Origin: Spinacia oleracea
Lineage: Eukaryota; Streptophyta; Magnoliopsida; Caryophyllales; Amaranthaceae
Assembly: GCF_020520425.1 (NCBI RefSeq)
Contig: NC_079492.1
Span: 72,221,671 to 72,285,670 of the forward strand
Direction of reading: 5' to 3'
Length of the DNA: 64,000 nt
The notes under the pieces: model-generated
Seen by the model: the letters and a program-made list of their open reading frames with translations, nothing else
Told to the model about the DNA's origin: nothing
The model's database searches: none
Program-made: the position numbers and the translations under genes
Shown: piece by piece, positions 22,901-36,000 of the stretch
Numbering within the stretch: the stretch's first letter is position 1
Layout: every line of letters starts with the position of its first letter

Positions 22901-25900
22901 AACTGCAAATTGAACACAGAAAATGTCACAACTATGTACACCACCCTCAAAAAAAAGCACATAGATCATCAATTCATCACAAGCTAATGTTTATTCCTAA
23001 AGACATAATTCTTGAAAAGGTACCATATAACTTTGTTGTGATACATTGGTAACATGAAGTAGAATGAAGTTTTAGTTGCAAAAATTAAGAGTAGGTGGAG
23101 AATCGGATATACGAAGAGAGCTGAAGAGAGATGAGAAAGATGGTATTAAATTTGCAGATAGTAGAAAAGCAAAACAAAGTTATCTGGCATTCGAGTGGAC
23201 AACTAACTCCCAAGGAATTACAATTGAAATGATATTTTTCTCAATGAATACGTTTGCCTTCCCTTTTGTATTTATACCCCTGTATAACTAACTTCCACCA
23301 AGCTGATCACACCTTCCATTTGACATCACAGCAGAACCTATAACGGGCAATTTTCATGCTCTATTCATTCTAACCTTCCACTTGCACCTACAAATATGAA
23401 CTTGATCTGAGAACTTGGGTAAGTAGCTGGATCAGTTTCATAACAGTATAATACCACCATACCATACCAGATACCACTATCCCCAATGCATTAGTGAGGC
23501 TACTGCCTAAGGGCTAAGGCAGGGTAAGGACATGCAGCCTGTATACTGTACAAAGAAAGGCTCTATTAAAATATAAGCTACCCTACAACTGGAAAGAGGT
23601 TGCATCAGTTAGAGCCTTGACCATAAAGGCCCCACGTAACAACCAAAATGTTAAAATGGTACTTTGATACAGATACCTTGACGACTAGCACCCAAACCCC
23701 CCTACCCCACCTAAATACTTTCTCAGTGCTACCCTGTTTTACCCTTCGAAATTGGAGCACCTTCCTCCGAAGGGGGTAGAATAAAAAGTTGGCTTTTGTC
23801 ATACCAAAGAAAGGGGACATAAGCAAGCACCTTTTTTGAAGTCCTTTTCTCATCAAAAATGAAGGTAGTCCGATTCCAGCAACAACATTTCCTATCAACT
23901 GGAAAAAACATGCCATGATATTGAATGGTTCAATAACATAATTACTTTGAAAATATTCATATTTATCAACTCACAGTCCCATAATAGAAACGAAAGAAGG
24001 CTGAGTTAAGAGCAGTAGGATGACTACGGCAGAAATGGAGTACTAAGCTAACATAGTGCATCAATGTGGGGTGTGAAAAGTTATGCATGGAATATAAACC
24101 TTATGGTGCCAGGATTCCTGACTACACTTATCTAAAACCTGAGGTTCCTTAATCTAGTTCCTGTCAAATTTTCATAATCAACAAGGAGTCAATGCAATAG
24201 CACACCAATCTCAAATACCAATAGAGAGAATGGCATCATGACTGCTCCAATAATCTATGTAGCTGGCTGATTAATATTGTCATCGTCACGATGTCACTCC
24301 ATCTCATTGTGCTACCAATTGGTTTCTTCACCATGCAGCCCCTAAACTCTAGGAATCCATGTTACCACAAGGTGTGTCCATGGGGGCATGGAGTGCAAAG
24401 CTGGTCAAAATTAAAAGGAAGCAAGGAACCATGTAACTTTCAAAAGCTTTGTATGGTTCAAACTACATACATGGAAAGAGGAGGACAAGACTATACGAGA
24501 TAAACCCAGTAATCCACCAAGCAATTTTAAGAATGTTAGCTGATTTGTTGATTTAAAGACCATCCCAGCTACATGGAAGTAACATTGTACTAGCTTTTGT
24601 GTTCACGAAGTATTTATCGCTTTTGGGTCAATTGGAAACAACCTCTCTGCAATTGCAGGGTAAGGTTGCGTACGTCCGACCCCCCCTTACCTCGTTTCTT
24701 GCGGGAGCCTCTTTGAGGCAATGGGGTAATGATAATGATAATGAAAAGGCCTGTTCAACGGTGTTCCTGATTCAGCTCGGTTATAAACAGGTAAGACCCA
24801 ACCCACGATGTTGATGGACAGAGCCTAACCAGATTTGCACATCAGAATCTTTAGCAGGGCGGTGAAGACCCTAAACAGATCGATCCTCGCCTTCGGTCCC
24901 AGCCTCCCAGGTCAATCTTTTCTCTGTTTGACTGCGACGCCGTACCTCTTTAATTTTCACTGTGTTCAAAAACTATCAACTTCCCCCGAATAATATAAAA
25001 ATAAATAAAATCAATCTAATGATCTAATCAAATTCCAAAGACCAAATTTCCCAACCCACTTCCACGCATTTAGGAATTTATAAAAAAAAATCCACTGACC
25101 ACTTACTGGATTGAAAAGTCAGCATTCAATATTCAATTGCAGCAAACATGGAAATCAATTATCTCGAAGAATTGAAGAAATGATTGCAAGAAACAGAGAG
25201 GGGGAAAAACTCATAAAAAGTGAAGTTGGGAAATTTCCTCTCGAACACAAGCACTTCAGATCTTAGAACAAATAGGGGAGTACTCACAGACTTTTTAGAG
25301 AATTCCTTGGCTTCAGAAAATCTTAGAAGAAAGAGGCAACAAATTGCATGAGCTTCTGTTGTTATGATCACAAAAAAGATTCAACAGTAGCAGGCAGAAG
25401 AATGAAAAGTGAGAATCAATGGCAGCATTAGTGATTCTGGCAGGGATGATGATTTGTTCTACTCGCAAAAAGAAGTATGGAGGAAAGTAGAGAGATAGTG
25501 GAGTTTGAAGAAAGGGAGAGAAGCTATGGAAATCTTGGAAGCCATGGTTTTTTTTTCCACTATAGATGAAAACAAGTCATTCATATATAACTCAGATTTA
25601 TTTCAAGATTAAAAAGAATCCCATTTTTCACGACCCCTCCCATCTAAAAGCTCAGGCCTGCCTTTCCCAAGATTCACCCAGTTTCACAAAGCTTCCTAGC
25701 ATGTACATGTAGAGGACCTTGGGTGCCTCCCTGGGAAAAGATAGAAAGTTAGATCCTATTCCAGAAACAGGAGTTGTTGAATGTCTAGAGAATGAGAGTA
25801 TCTCCATCGGCAGGGAGGCAGCTCTCGGAGGGGATTCCCCGTAAATCAAAAGGGAACGACCAAGTGTTGACACGTGTCCAAGCTCTCCAAATTTTAGGGA

Positions 25901-28900
25901 CCACAAGTAGGAATAAGATAGGAAGCCATTTCAGATTTTAATAGCATAGTTGGTCCTTTTTCTAAAATATTTGAGAAAGAGAAAAATGGGAAGTAACTCT
26001 GGGGTGCTTTTACCATTTTTCTGCTTTCTATCTATAACAAATTAAGTAGCACAGACGAAGATGGGATCATGGGATCCTAGACTCCTAGAGGTCAGCTCTC
26101 CCAACCCTTATACAATTCCAAGCTAACTTAGGTAGATAATCCCCTCAAAAGAAAAGGTAGGAAAAATGTACGATGTATATTATTCCTAAAACCCAAGGCA
26201 AAAAAAATGCTACCTTGCCACATGTAGCCTCCTCTTAATCGCTGAAATGGTGCCACATTAGTGCACCACATGTGACATGTGTCAACTTCTATTCTAGAGA
26301 AGAGAGTTCAATTGGTACATGTACTTTCTAATAAATATTCATCATTACGAGTATAACTTATTATCAATTATGCCTCTATCACGCATTAAACCATCTCCCC
26401 AATTATCTTCAACAGTTTCGTTAATTAAAAAACATTTAAAATCTCATATTGCTTGCAATGACCAGTCGGCATCGCTCCATAACTAGTATTAGTGGAAAGC
26501 CATGAGACTATTAACTTTGAACATGTACCTAGCTTCTCATTTTTCCATGTCATTTCCCAATTCCCATTTGCAAGTATGTGGGCCAAATAACATTTATAAT
26601 TATACCTACTCAAGGAAGCTTTTATTTCACATGTCATTATCTTCCGAAATAAGCTCTTTAAAGGCATACTAGCATGGCTAAATATCTCAAATTCCCAGAC
26701 TTAGGATGCACATGATTTTGCCATTAGAAAGCTAATCATTTCATCTAACATGCATGTATATCGTATAAGAAGGTCAGCACTCCAACAACGGTATGTGCGA
26801 ATATGAAAGAGAAGAAAAAGTTATGTGCATATGCTCACATAATCACATATAAACGTGATATCAGAAATTTAACAAGAACTAGCGAAAGAGTCAACATGAA
26901 ATTTATATGTAACAAAAAAAAAAAGCACATGCAAAAGTCTTTTACAATCAGGAATATGTTTAATGAATTTTGTGTGCCCACACTCACGTCCAGATATTAG
27001 GAATTGTGTACACTGACGTGTCCAAAACTTGAATATACCTAACGGCTGTGATCAAAGGTAAGAAACACAGCTAAAATATGGGGTAGGAGGAAGGGGATAC
27101 ACATTGCTTAGGATAACGAACCTGCACGGTAGCAGCTGTCACTGTGTCCAGAATTGTATTTGTAGTATAGCTATTTGATTGCAGTCTAATACGTCTAGGC
27201 TCCACATCAACAGGAGTCTTCGACCAGAACGCAAATGTAGATGAGTCATATTTCTACATAAGAAATCAAAAAACGGAGAAGGAAAATTAGTCCACTAACC
27301 ATTGCAACATAAATGGAGATGGGATCTTTAGATTTTTGTCAACTTACATCACATCGTGTCACATTCTCAAGTGGGTATATCCTCAATGTACGACTGGTAT
27401 TAGGATCAAGCATGCGTATCCCGTCCAAACCAACCTGAGCATGGATGGCAACAAATTTTGATATAATTAAGAAAAAAAACTTGTGGGCAGTGCAAGCACA
27501 AGACAGAAAAAAAATTGTCAAATAATTTCATTGTATGCCCATGGGGGATGGGAAGGAGGGAGGGAGAGAGAGCGAGCAACGGAAGACAATTTGGATGCCC
27601 ACAAGAAACTTTCAATAGGTTATACAATTTGTCACACTCAATAGTTATAAATGCTATGCCCTACAAAATTATTAACATCAGAAATTCAGAAGAAAGAATG
27701 AGAAAGTTAACAGGTACATAAACAAGTTTGTATCACACTTAGGCCCTGTTTAGTTCACCTAATTTCCACTTATTTCAGGAAAAATAAGTTCAGAAGCCCA
27801 GTTAAATTCAGATAAGATAAGTTCAGGAAAAATAAGGGTTGACCAAGTACAACTTATAACTAAAATAAGTTTTGATAAGTTTTAATAAGTTCAGATAAGT
27901 TCAGATAAGATAAATTCAGAAAAAATAAGTGAAAATCAGGTGAATAGAACGCACCCTTACTGCCTCATTTAATCAGAAGAAAAGTAGGTACACAGATTGT
28001 GTTAACCGACTACCTACTCGTATAATGCATCAGGCATGAGCTCGGGATTTAAAAGGCAACATAGAGCTTCAAAAGAGTGTCTTATATAGATTGCTTGTGT
28101 TGTAGCTAATAAAGCATATAATTTCATTTGTCTGATTGACACAATGCATCATTGGCCAAGACAAATTAAAATGCATCATTCACTTTTACCAACTTTTTCA
28201 CAACTACCTCGATCTTTAAGGAGTGCAACATAGAGGATAGGAAAAAAAACTATGGAGACTCATGCGATGAGGAGAGAGATAGAGTAAGATGAAATAAGGT
28301 CTCATGTGATGAATACAGAGATAGAGAGAAACCCACGCAAATAAGGTGTGTTGCTTTTATTCCCAAGTACTCTTACAAAATAAATTGGTAAGTGATACAC
28401 TCTTTCGAGAAGAATGAAATGTATTTTTCGTATGCCCAGATAAGAATAGCAATTCTTTCACAATGAATAGATTGTTCAGCCAGATTGGCACTAGACACAC
28501 CATTGAAAATAGTAAGCTATACTTTCACACCATCAAGTAAGCTTCCAAACTTCATTCCCACTTCTATTATACCACTTAAAAAAAATGCACAAACCATTCA
28601 CACATTGGAATACTTTACAAGTGCATCTTGAATGGTTTGTGCAGTAAAACTCGCTAATTTAGCTACATTCTAGCTGACCTCAAAAGTTAACAACCAACTA
28701 AATCCCGTTCTTTCCCAAACATCTCACTCAAAACCACATATAGAAATTCTAATCCCCTTCATGATGACAATACATTGTTCTAAAACTGAAAGGCAACAGG
28801 AAATCCAAGCTCGCTAAAGGACATACAGACGCCAAAATCAATAAGCACAACAATAACAGAATAAATCGCATGTAAAAGACTGCAAGAACAGCATACCATA

Positions 28901-29820
28901 CAGAGAACATCCATGATACTCTGGCCACCACTTTCAGGCAACAGCTTGACCCTAAACTTCTGAACTCCACTCTTAGCATCGGTATTCGACTCTGCCTTGG
29001 GCACTGCCCTCACAACCTTCAAAGAGCTAGGCTTTTCCTTTTCCTTCTCCTTCTTTGAGGAACCAGAAGGAAAGCTGATCGCCCTCCCATAATCATCAAA
29101 TAACCCAGACCAATTGGACGACTTCGACGCTGTCCCACGGGCACCATAGGGTTCCGATTTCCCCTCATAAGCATACGCCCCATCATCCTTGTAATCATAG
29201 CCACCTCCCGAATTGGACCTTCGACACCCGGAACTCCCATATCCCCCTAAATTCTCGTCAAAATACCCCGGTCCGTAATCGAATTTCGAGCTATTATCAT
29301 AAGATTTCTCATAATAACTAGGGTTGGAGTTTAAATTAGGGTTAGGGTAAGTCGGTGGAGGTGGAGGAGGGGGGTAATTCTGGGGAGCTGATTGTTGGGG
29401 TTCATACGGTGGATAATACGGCGTCGTTGGGGGAAAATGCAATTGGGCCGGCGGAGGAGGGTAATGCCCATGAGAATCAGGCATAACAGGTGGCGCCGGC
29501 GGAGTATGAGGTGGCGGAGGAGCGTAGTGAGGTTGAGGAGGAGGAACAGTGGGAGGGAGAGGATCGGAAGTGTGTGGAAAAGGAGGGTAATTTTGGGAAT
29601 ATGATGAAGAGTAATCGGCGGCGGTGGCGGCGGAAGTGTGAGATAAATAGGAGTTTGTGGCGGCGTAGGGAGGCGCAGAAGCGTAGGATGGTGGGGAAGG
29701 AGATGAATGAGGGGGGTCAGGACCGGTGTAATATTGAATTGGAGGTGGTTGATGGTGGTGGTGGGGGTCGTTGGGGTGGTGATAGTAAGGAGGGGCGTTG
29801 AAATCTCCAGCTTGCTGCAT
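19974..29820 (-). CDS. FREE1: FREE1/FYVE1, plant ESCRT-associated FYVE-domain protein
   Basis: Exons in transcript order are 29820-28897, 27434-27348, 27253-27122, 22902-22771, 22095-22030, 21955-21845, 21040-20948, 20387-20354, 20221-20148 and 20051-19974. All splice sites are GT-AG and phases agree, giving 576 residues, close to the 601 I recall for Arabidopsis. Residues 1-300 are a Pro/Tyr-rich disordered region. Residues 425-483 form a FYVE zinc finger with W425xxD428, R447-HHCRNCG and R478VC; Cys434, 437, 450, 453, 458, 461, 480 and 483 are all present. A helical stretch precedes two CxxC pairs (543/546 and 564/567) at the C-terminus. FREE1 binds PI3P on endosomes and joins ESCRT-I in sorting to multivesicular bodies and vacuoles. 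An in-frame Met 35 codons upstream (29925) could extend the protein, but MQQAGDF is the preferred start. Intron 3 is 4.2 kb. Confidence 0.95.
21391..21430 (-). mobile_element. Poly-T/LINE-tail-like fragment in FREE1 intron 6
   Basis: A T-run of about 18 is followed by ggcaactaaaaaaagggatttattaat. This resembles the complement of plant LINE 3' ends, which finish in a short A-rich tail. No TSD or coding part was recognised, so the call is weak. Confidence 0.3.
24595..24760 (+). mobile_element. SINE-like retroposon fragment in FREE1 intron 3
   Basis: The words gggtaaggttgcgtacgtcc, gaccccccccttacctcg-type sequence and gcgggagcctctttgaggca followed by (tgataa)n are shared, from memory, with a widespread angiosperm SINE 3' region (Au-like). 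Only the 3' half is evident and no TSD was identified. Confidence 0.45.
27742..27956. mobile_element. Tourist-like MITE in FREE1 intron 1
   Basis: 215 bp with ends ggccctgtttagttcacc and ggtgaatagaacgcaccc and a TTA TSD (27739-27741 and 27957-27959). The interior repeats ataagttcagataag-type words. The ends are close to those of the larger element at 8448-10306, so both probably use the same PIF/Harbinger transposase. Confidence 0.8.
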
Positions 29821-30178
29821 TTGGTTTGATCGCCGGCGATGAGACGTTCTACGAATTACAATTGGAAGAATTGCTTGTGGTTGTCGAAGAGAGAAAACGC
29901 CAGGAGAGATGAGAAATTTTGCCAATTTTGTCCGGGTGTGAATCTAATGTATCTAATATATATCAATTCCGCTTGCATGGACCCGGTCCACCATAAGGTT
30001 ACCATGGACCAGGGTAATTAAGTAATTTTGCAGCGCTGAACCGTTTGAAATCACGTGTTCCAAAATAACAGAATGCGCGAAACCCTAAAATTGAAATCTC
30101 TCTCCTACAGCAGCAGCTTCTCTCTCCTACATCAGCTTCTCTCTCCTCCAACAGCTTCTCTCTCTTCGAGCTTCAACA
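29821..30178. promoter_or_regulatory. Divergent intergenic/promoter region of FREE1 and the FAR1-like gene
   Basis: Only 358 bases separate the two start codons, which point away from each other. The FAR1-like side carries a telo-box-like aaaccctaa at 30080-30088 and a pyrimidine patch made of repeated cttctctctcctac words (30098-30170), typical of plant 5' UTRs. No clear TATA box is present on either side. Confidence 0.5.
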
Positions 30179-30426
30179 ATGGAGGACGATTTAATCGATT
30201 TGAATATCGATTTATATCGCGCAATAGAAGAAAAATTGTATAATTATGACGGTAATATTCTAATCCTAATAACTAACTACGAAGAATTATAGTAACTTTC
30301 ATACTCGTTGAGTAATTATTATTATTTTAGAAAATTTAGAGAATCATAGAGAAGTATATGACGTTGAAGATGAAGATGAAGGCACATCTCAGCAAGTTAT
30401 GGTTGCAAATCAATGTATTGAAGAAG

Positions 30427-31170
30427 GTATGATATAGTATCTCTTAATATATATATATAGTAACTGTTATGTTGATATAGTTAACATATTATAATTGAGT
30501 AGTGTAACTAACATATAAAGAGGAATTATATTTAACGTAGAGTAACTATAACATACAAAGAGAAACTATGTTTAATGTAGAGTAACTATCTCATATAGAC
30601 AGGACTTATAGTAACTGTAGAGTAACTATAAACTATAGAGACTAACTATATAAAATGAAGAGTAACTATCACATATAAAGAGGAACTATATACTGTAGAG
30701 TAACTATCACATATAAACAGGAGTTATATTAACTGTGAGTAACTATAATATATAAACAGTAACTATATAAAATAAAGAGTAACTATCACATATAATGATA
30801 ACTATATTTAAAATAAAGTAACTATAGTTTATGAAAGGTAACTATATTAATTATAGAGTAACTTCACATAACGAAATAATCTATATAAGAAATAAACTAC
30901 ATTTAACTTATAATAACTATAACATATAAAGAATAACTATATTAACTGTAGAGTAACTATAACAATCAATAGATCCTAAGTAAGTATGTTAAATATAGAA
31001 TAACTATAACAAATAAAGAGTAACTATATGAACTGGAGAGTAACTATAACAATCAATAGATCTTAAGTAACTATGTTAAATATATAGTAACTATAACATA
31101 TAAAGAGTAACTATATAAAAATGAAGAGTAACTATCACAATTAATGATAACTATACTTGTATTTGTACAG
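30427..31170. repeat. AGTAACTAT-rich repeat array filling intron 2
   Basis: Dozens of irregular copies of gagtaactat(aac)atataaag units make up nearly the whole intron. The orientation is mostly agtaact on the + strand. The motif is shared with intron 3 and the 3' flank of the same gene. Confidence 0.8.
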
Positions 31171-32224
31171 GTTCAATAATACATTTAATTAATACAAACC
31201 ACAGCATCTTTGAAAATCCAAATAATGAGCAGGAAGAAAACATTGATAAAGAATTAGATGGCAGTTTAATTGGAGAAGCAAGGAAAACAACCGATGAGAT
31301 TTATGATCTATATTGCAAACATGCTGCTATAATTGGTTTTAGACTTTTAGTGTACGAAAAGGGAAGAATAGATATAAAGAAGGAACCACAATTGTTAAGG
31401 AAAATACTTCTACTGCTCTGCTGCTGGAATAAGAGACCCTCCTAAAAACAAAGAACTCAAAATGAAGATGATCAATCAGATGCAAAGAAGAAAGAAAGGA
31501 GAAAGAGGATAATGATAACAAGAACAAAATGTGAAGCTCAAATATTTGGAAAGAAGAATGAAAATGGAGATTTTGAAATAGAAAAGCATGTAGTGGTACA
31601 TAATCACCCATTGACAAGAGAAATAAGTAATTATCTCCACCGATCGGAACGACAAATGACAGAACCTAAAAAAGAAGCTATTGAGGCAATGTCAGAATGT
31701 GGTCTAAGACCAATGGAGTCTTATAGGTATATGTCAACAGAAACTGGCGGAGAAGACTGTGTAGGTCATACGATGATTGATCATCTAAACTACTGCTACA
31801 AGTTAAAAATGAAGCAAATTGATGGCAAGGATTCACAAACACTAGTGAACAAACTGTATGACATACAATCAATAGATCCCGAGTTCTTTTTCAGAGTAAG
31901 ACTCAATGCTGGAGGAAAAGTTGAGTGCCTATTTTGGAGGGATTCTATGATGAGAGAATATTACAAAATATATGGAGATGTTCTAGTTTTTGATAATACA
32001 TTCAGAACCAATAAGTACAATCTCATATGTGCTCCATTTGTTGGTATCAATAACCATTGGAAAAACACAATGTTTACTTGTGCTTTCATTGGGGGTGAAA
32101 CCACAGAATCTTTTGTTTGGGTGTTTGAAACTTTTCTGAAGGCTATGGGAGGAAAGCACCCTATATCAATTTTCACTGATCAAGATGCAGCTATTGCTGC
32201 TGGAATAGAACAGGTACCTCTTCA

Positions 32225-32685
32225 TATATTATAGTTACTATTTTGACAATATAGTAACTCTTTGTAAAAAAAAGTTACAATTTTGACAATATAGTAACAC
32301 TTAATACAATATAGTTACTATTTTGACAATATAGTAACTCTTTATAAAATATAGTTACTATTTTGACAATATAGTAACTCTTTATAAAATATAGTTACTA
32401 TTTTGACAATATAGTATCTCTTTATAAAATACAGTTATTATTTTGACAATATAGTAACTCTTAATACAATATAGTTACTATTCTGAAATTATAGTAACAC
32501 TTTATAAAGTATAGTTACTATTTTGACAATATAGTAACTCTTTATAAAATATAGTTACTCTGTTGACAATATAGAAACTCTTAATACAATATAGTTACTA
32601 TTTTGACAATATAGTAATTCTTTATAAAATATAGTAACTCTTTATAAAATATAGTTACTATTTTGTGGAACTATATATATATATA
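32225..32685. repeat. 40-bp repeat array filling intron 3
   Basis: About eleven copies of a unit of about 40 bases, atagttactattttgacaat followed by atagtaactctttataaaat. agttact and agtaact are reverse complements, so each unit is an inverted repeat with a short spacer. The array stops just before the exon 4 acceptor. Confidence 0.9.
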
Positions 32686-33714
32686 TTCATTATTGTTTTT
32701 CAGGTTTTTCCTTCTTCAAGACACAGGTTATGCTTGTGGCACTTGAGTAAAAATGCAAACAGTAGGTTTGGTTTATTGAAGTCTGATAAAAACTTCAAAA
32801 ACGCATTCTACAAGTGTTTAAGTGGGTGTATAACACCAAATGATTTTGAAGAAACTTGGAAATCTATGATCAACACTTTTAAGCTGGAAAAAAATAACTG
32901 GTTCAACAGATTGTATGGTCTTAAAGAAAAATGGTGTACAGCTTTAAGTAAAGATTTTTTTTCTGCTGGTATACTTTCTTCACAAAGAAGTGAAAGTACA
33001 AATCATGCTGTTGGATTTAAAGCAAATAAAAGTACAACATTAACAGAGTTCTATAGTATTTTTCAAGCTACAATAAATCGATGGAGAAAAACCGAAGAAA
33101 AAGACGACTTTGACTGTACAAGGGGAATACCTACTTCAGAGCTAAGTATGCGTGCTATATTGAAACAGGCAGCAAATGTATACACGATAACACTTTTCCG
33201 TGATTTTGAAGAAGAGTTCAAGCTTTCTGTGGCAAGTAGTACAATGTTCAAGGGAAGTGTTGGAAGAACAGTGTTTTTTGAAGTGTGGATAGAAGGAATA
33301 ACAGGTAAAAAAACTATAAATCTTTATTTAATATTTGGAGTAGATGTTCTTTTGAATAATATTATATTATATGTAAATAATCTAACAGGATCAAGACAAG
33401 AAGTTCAATACAAAATGGAAGATTCAACCGTCACTTGCACATGCAAAAACTTTGAAGAATCTGGATGGTTGTGCTTCCATTGTTTGAGAATATTGCATTT
33501 ACATTCAATCAATACAATTCCAGATCGTTACATAACAAGAAGATGGACTAGATATGCAAAGAAACAGATATGGGAAAGGGTTGATACAATAAAAAGGGAG
33601 AAAGGTGAAATCAACAATTTTACTGGTTGGAGATTACATATGATCAAAAGGTAATTTTTCAATATACATTAGTTCATTTTCATATAGTTACAACTACAGT
33701 TGATATTTGACTTC

Positions 33715-35141
33715 TGTTAGGTTATGATACATATGATATTACATAAATCATGCGGAAACAACCATTAACCCAGGATTACATATTATTTACACATAATCAT
33801 ATAGCATAATTTAGATGCATACTCTTTGTTGCGTGCCCTCCCTAGCTGCGCCCGAACCGAGCAAGAACAAGTCTTTAGGACTCCAAGTGTCGTCCCTCCG
33901 TAGATAGTCCACAGCACGTCCGGATCCGCCTTAAGATTGACGAACTAGAATCGCCCTTAAGGTACTAGAATTTTCGGCACTTTTGAGCAAGATGTGTGGC
34001 TGAATTTTTCTCTCAAAAACTCACTTTGAATACTTTTAAAACTCGTTATAAACTGTGAACCCAGGCCACATATTTATAGGGTTATGGAAAGGGAATTGGA
34101 ATCCTATTCAGATACAAATTAATTAAACCTAGAATCCTACAAGAACTCTAATTTAATTAATTTATCAAATAGAACTAGGAATTTAATCATTAACCGAACT
34201 CTGCACGTTTTAGGAAACGTGCACGAACACAAACACTTACACACGCACACACGGCAGCCACGATGGGCCGCCCATGCGTGCGCACGAGCAGCAGCCCACG
34301 CAGCGAGGCCTGCGCAAGCTGCAAGCCCACGCAGCTCCCGCGCGCGCTGTGCGCGCTGTGCGCGCTGCCACGGCCTGCTGGGCCTGGCCTTGCGCTGGGC
34401 CTGGCGTGGCTGTTTGTGCGGCGCGCTTGGCTTGCTGGGCGATGGCCTGGCTTCGTGCTGGGCCCTCGTCCGGCAGGCCTCGTCCGATGCTTATTCGTAC
34501 GATACGCTTCCGATTAAATTTCCGATTCCGGAATTCATTTCCGATACGAACAATATTTAACATTTCCGATTCCGGAATTAATTTCCGTTTCGAACAAATA
34601 TTTAATATTTCCGTTTCCGGAATTATTTTCCGATTCCGGTAATATTTCCGATTCTGACAATATTTCCGTTTCCGGCAATATTTCCGATTCTGGTAATATT
34701 TCCATTTCCGATAATATTTTCCGATACGTGCCATGTTTCCGTTTCCGGCAACATCTACGACTTGGATAATATTTATATTTCCGATACGATCCATATTTCC
34801 GTTTCCGGTAATATCATCGTTTCCGGAGTATTCATTTCTTGCCTGTGACGATCTCAGCTCCCACTGAAACCAAGATCCGTCGATTCCGAATATCCATAGA
34901 TAGAGTATTTAATGCCATTAAATACTTGATCCGTTTACGTACTATTTGTGTGACCCTACGGGTTCAGTCAAGAGTAAGCTGTGGATTAATATCATTAATT
35001 CCACTTGAACTGAAGCGGCCTCTAGCTAGGCATTCAGCTCACTTGATCTCACTGAATTATTAACTTGTTAATTAATACTGAACCGCATTTATTAGACTTA
35101 ACATAGAATGCATACTTGGACCAAGGGCATTATTTCCTTCA
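33715..35141 (-). repeat. Element A 3' LTR
   Basis: This LTR is the 3' copy in element orientation. It contains a block of repeated aatatttccgtttccgg-type words at 34500-34830 and a GC-rich patch at 34255-34460. The reading frames of 80-185 residues in that patch appear identically in the other LTR and have no domain, so they are not genes. Confidence 0.93.
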
Positions 35142-35156
35142 GTCTCCCACTTGTCC
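35142..35156 (-). other. Element A polypurine tract
   Basis: On the minus strand ggacaagtgggagac directly precedes the LTR start TGAAGG. This is the expected plus-strand priming site for copia elements, which commonly have aagtgggaga-like tracts. Confidence 0.75.
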
Positions 35157-36000
35157 TTAGGGACAAGTGTGCATTTCCTAATTCCTTTGTCGCTCGATGC
35201 TTGCTCTTGAACATAAGGTAAGAGTTGTCATCCTTATTATGTCCAGAGGTGTTTCTCGGTTTCAGAGTTCAACTGATCAAATAAACAGATAATCATAGCC
35301 TATGATTCATCCGAGCACGGCCATGCATTTCACAGTTTCTAGCTCTCCGAGTGGCCTTGTATAACTTTTAAGCATCTCATCCCGATTTATGGGAGGACAA
35401 TCCCAATCTTGCGATCTTGAGATTAGACTTCGTTTGATAGGTGATTACCTGAGCGTTGCCTTTATAGCCTCCTTTTACGGTGCGACGGTTGGTCAACGTC
35501 AAAGCAACCAGTTCTCAAACAAGTAATCTCAAATCACTCAGGTATTGAGGATTTAGTGTCTAATAATTTAATGAAATTTACTTATGACAGATTTTCATCT
35601 CTTACAGTAAAGTTTCATAGGTCTTGTCCGATACTAGTCTTCCCAAAGTAAGTATCTATGCAAATGATTATGACATTGCCATGTCCACATAGTTCAAGAA
35701 ACAGAAAGTCATCTTGCATTCTAATCGTCTAACGTTTTCTATGCGTCCAATTTTATAGAAAACTCCGACTAGGGACCATTTTCAACCTTTGACATTCAAG
35801 TTCACTTGATAGACATTTCTTAGTCACAGGACTGGTCCTGACAGTCTATCTTGAATATATCGTCAAATTGAAGGGACTCATCATTTAATAAACCACAAAT
35901 TAAATGGAAAAATGAATTCTTTTCATTTATTGTGAATGATTAACCAATAATGTTTTACAAAGATTTAAACTCTAAAACTTTAAAACATTAAACAGAGACA
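35157..36000 (-). other. Element A region between pol and 3' LTR
   Basis: 845 bases with no reading frame of note. In element orientation it follows the pol stop and leads to the polypurine tract. It is an untranslated region; no envelope-like frame is present. Confidence 0.6.

Noticed and set aside
23605..23916. Minus-strand 103-residue frame in FREE1 intron 3
   Set aside because: It lies inside an intron of a well-supported gene, has no recognisable domain, and overlaps another frame of similar length on the same strand.
29392..29801. Plus-strand Arg/Glu-rich frames
   Set aside because: They are the antisense shadow of the proline-rich first exon of FREE1.
33305..33388. Reading the FAR1-like exon straight through as one 329-residue frame
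   Set aside because: The 84-base AT-rich insert begins with gt, ends with ag and splits the conserved TG-SRQEV region; it is a multiple of three by chance and is treated as an intron.
34219..34794. Frames of 84-185 residues, repeated at 43225-43800
   Set aside because: They are inside the two LTRs of element A, are GC-rich or made of ttccg repeats, and have no domain.
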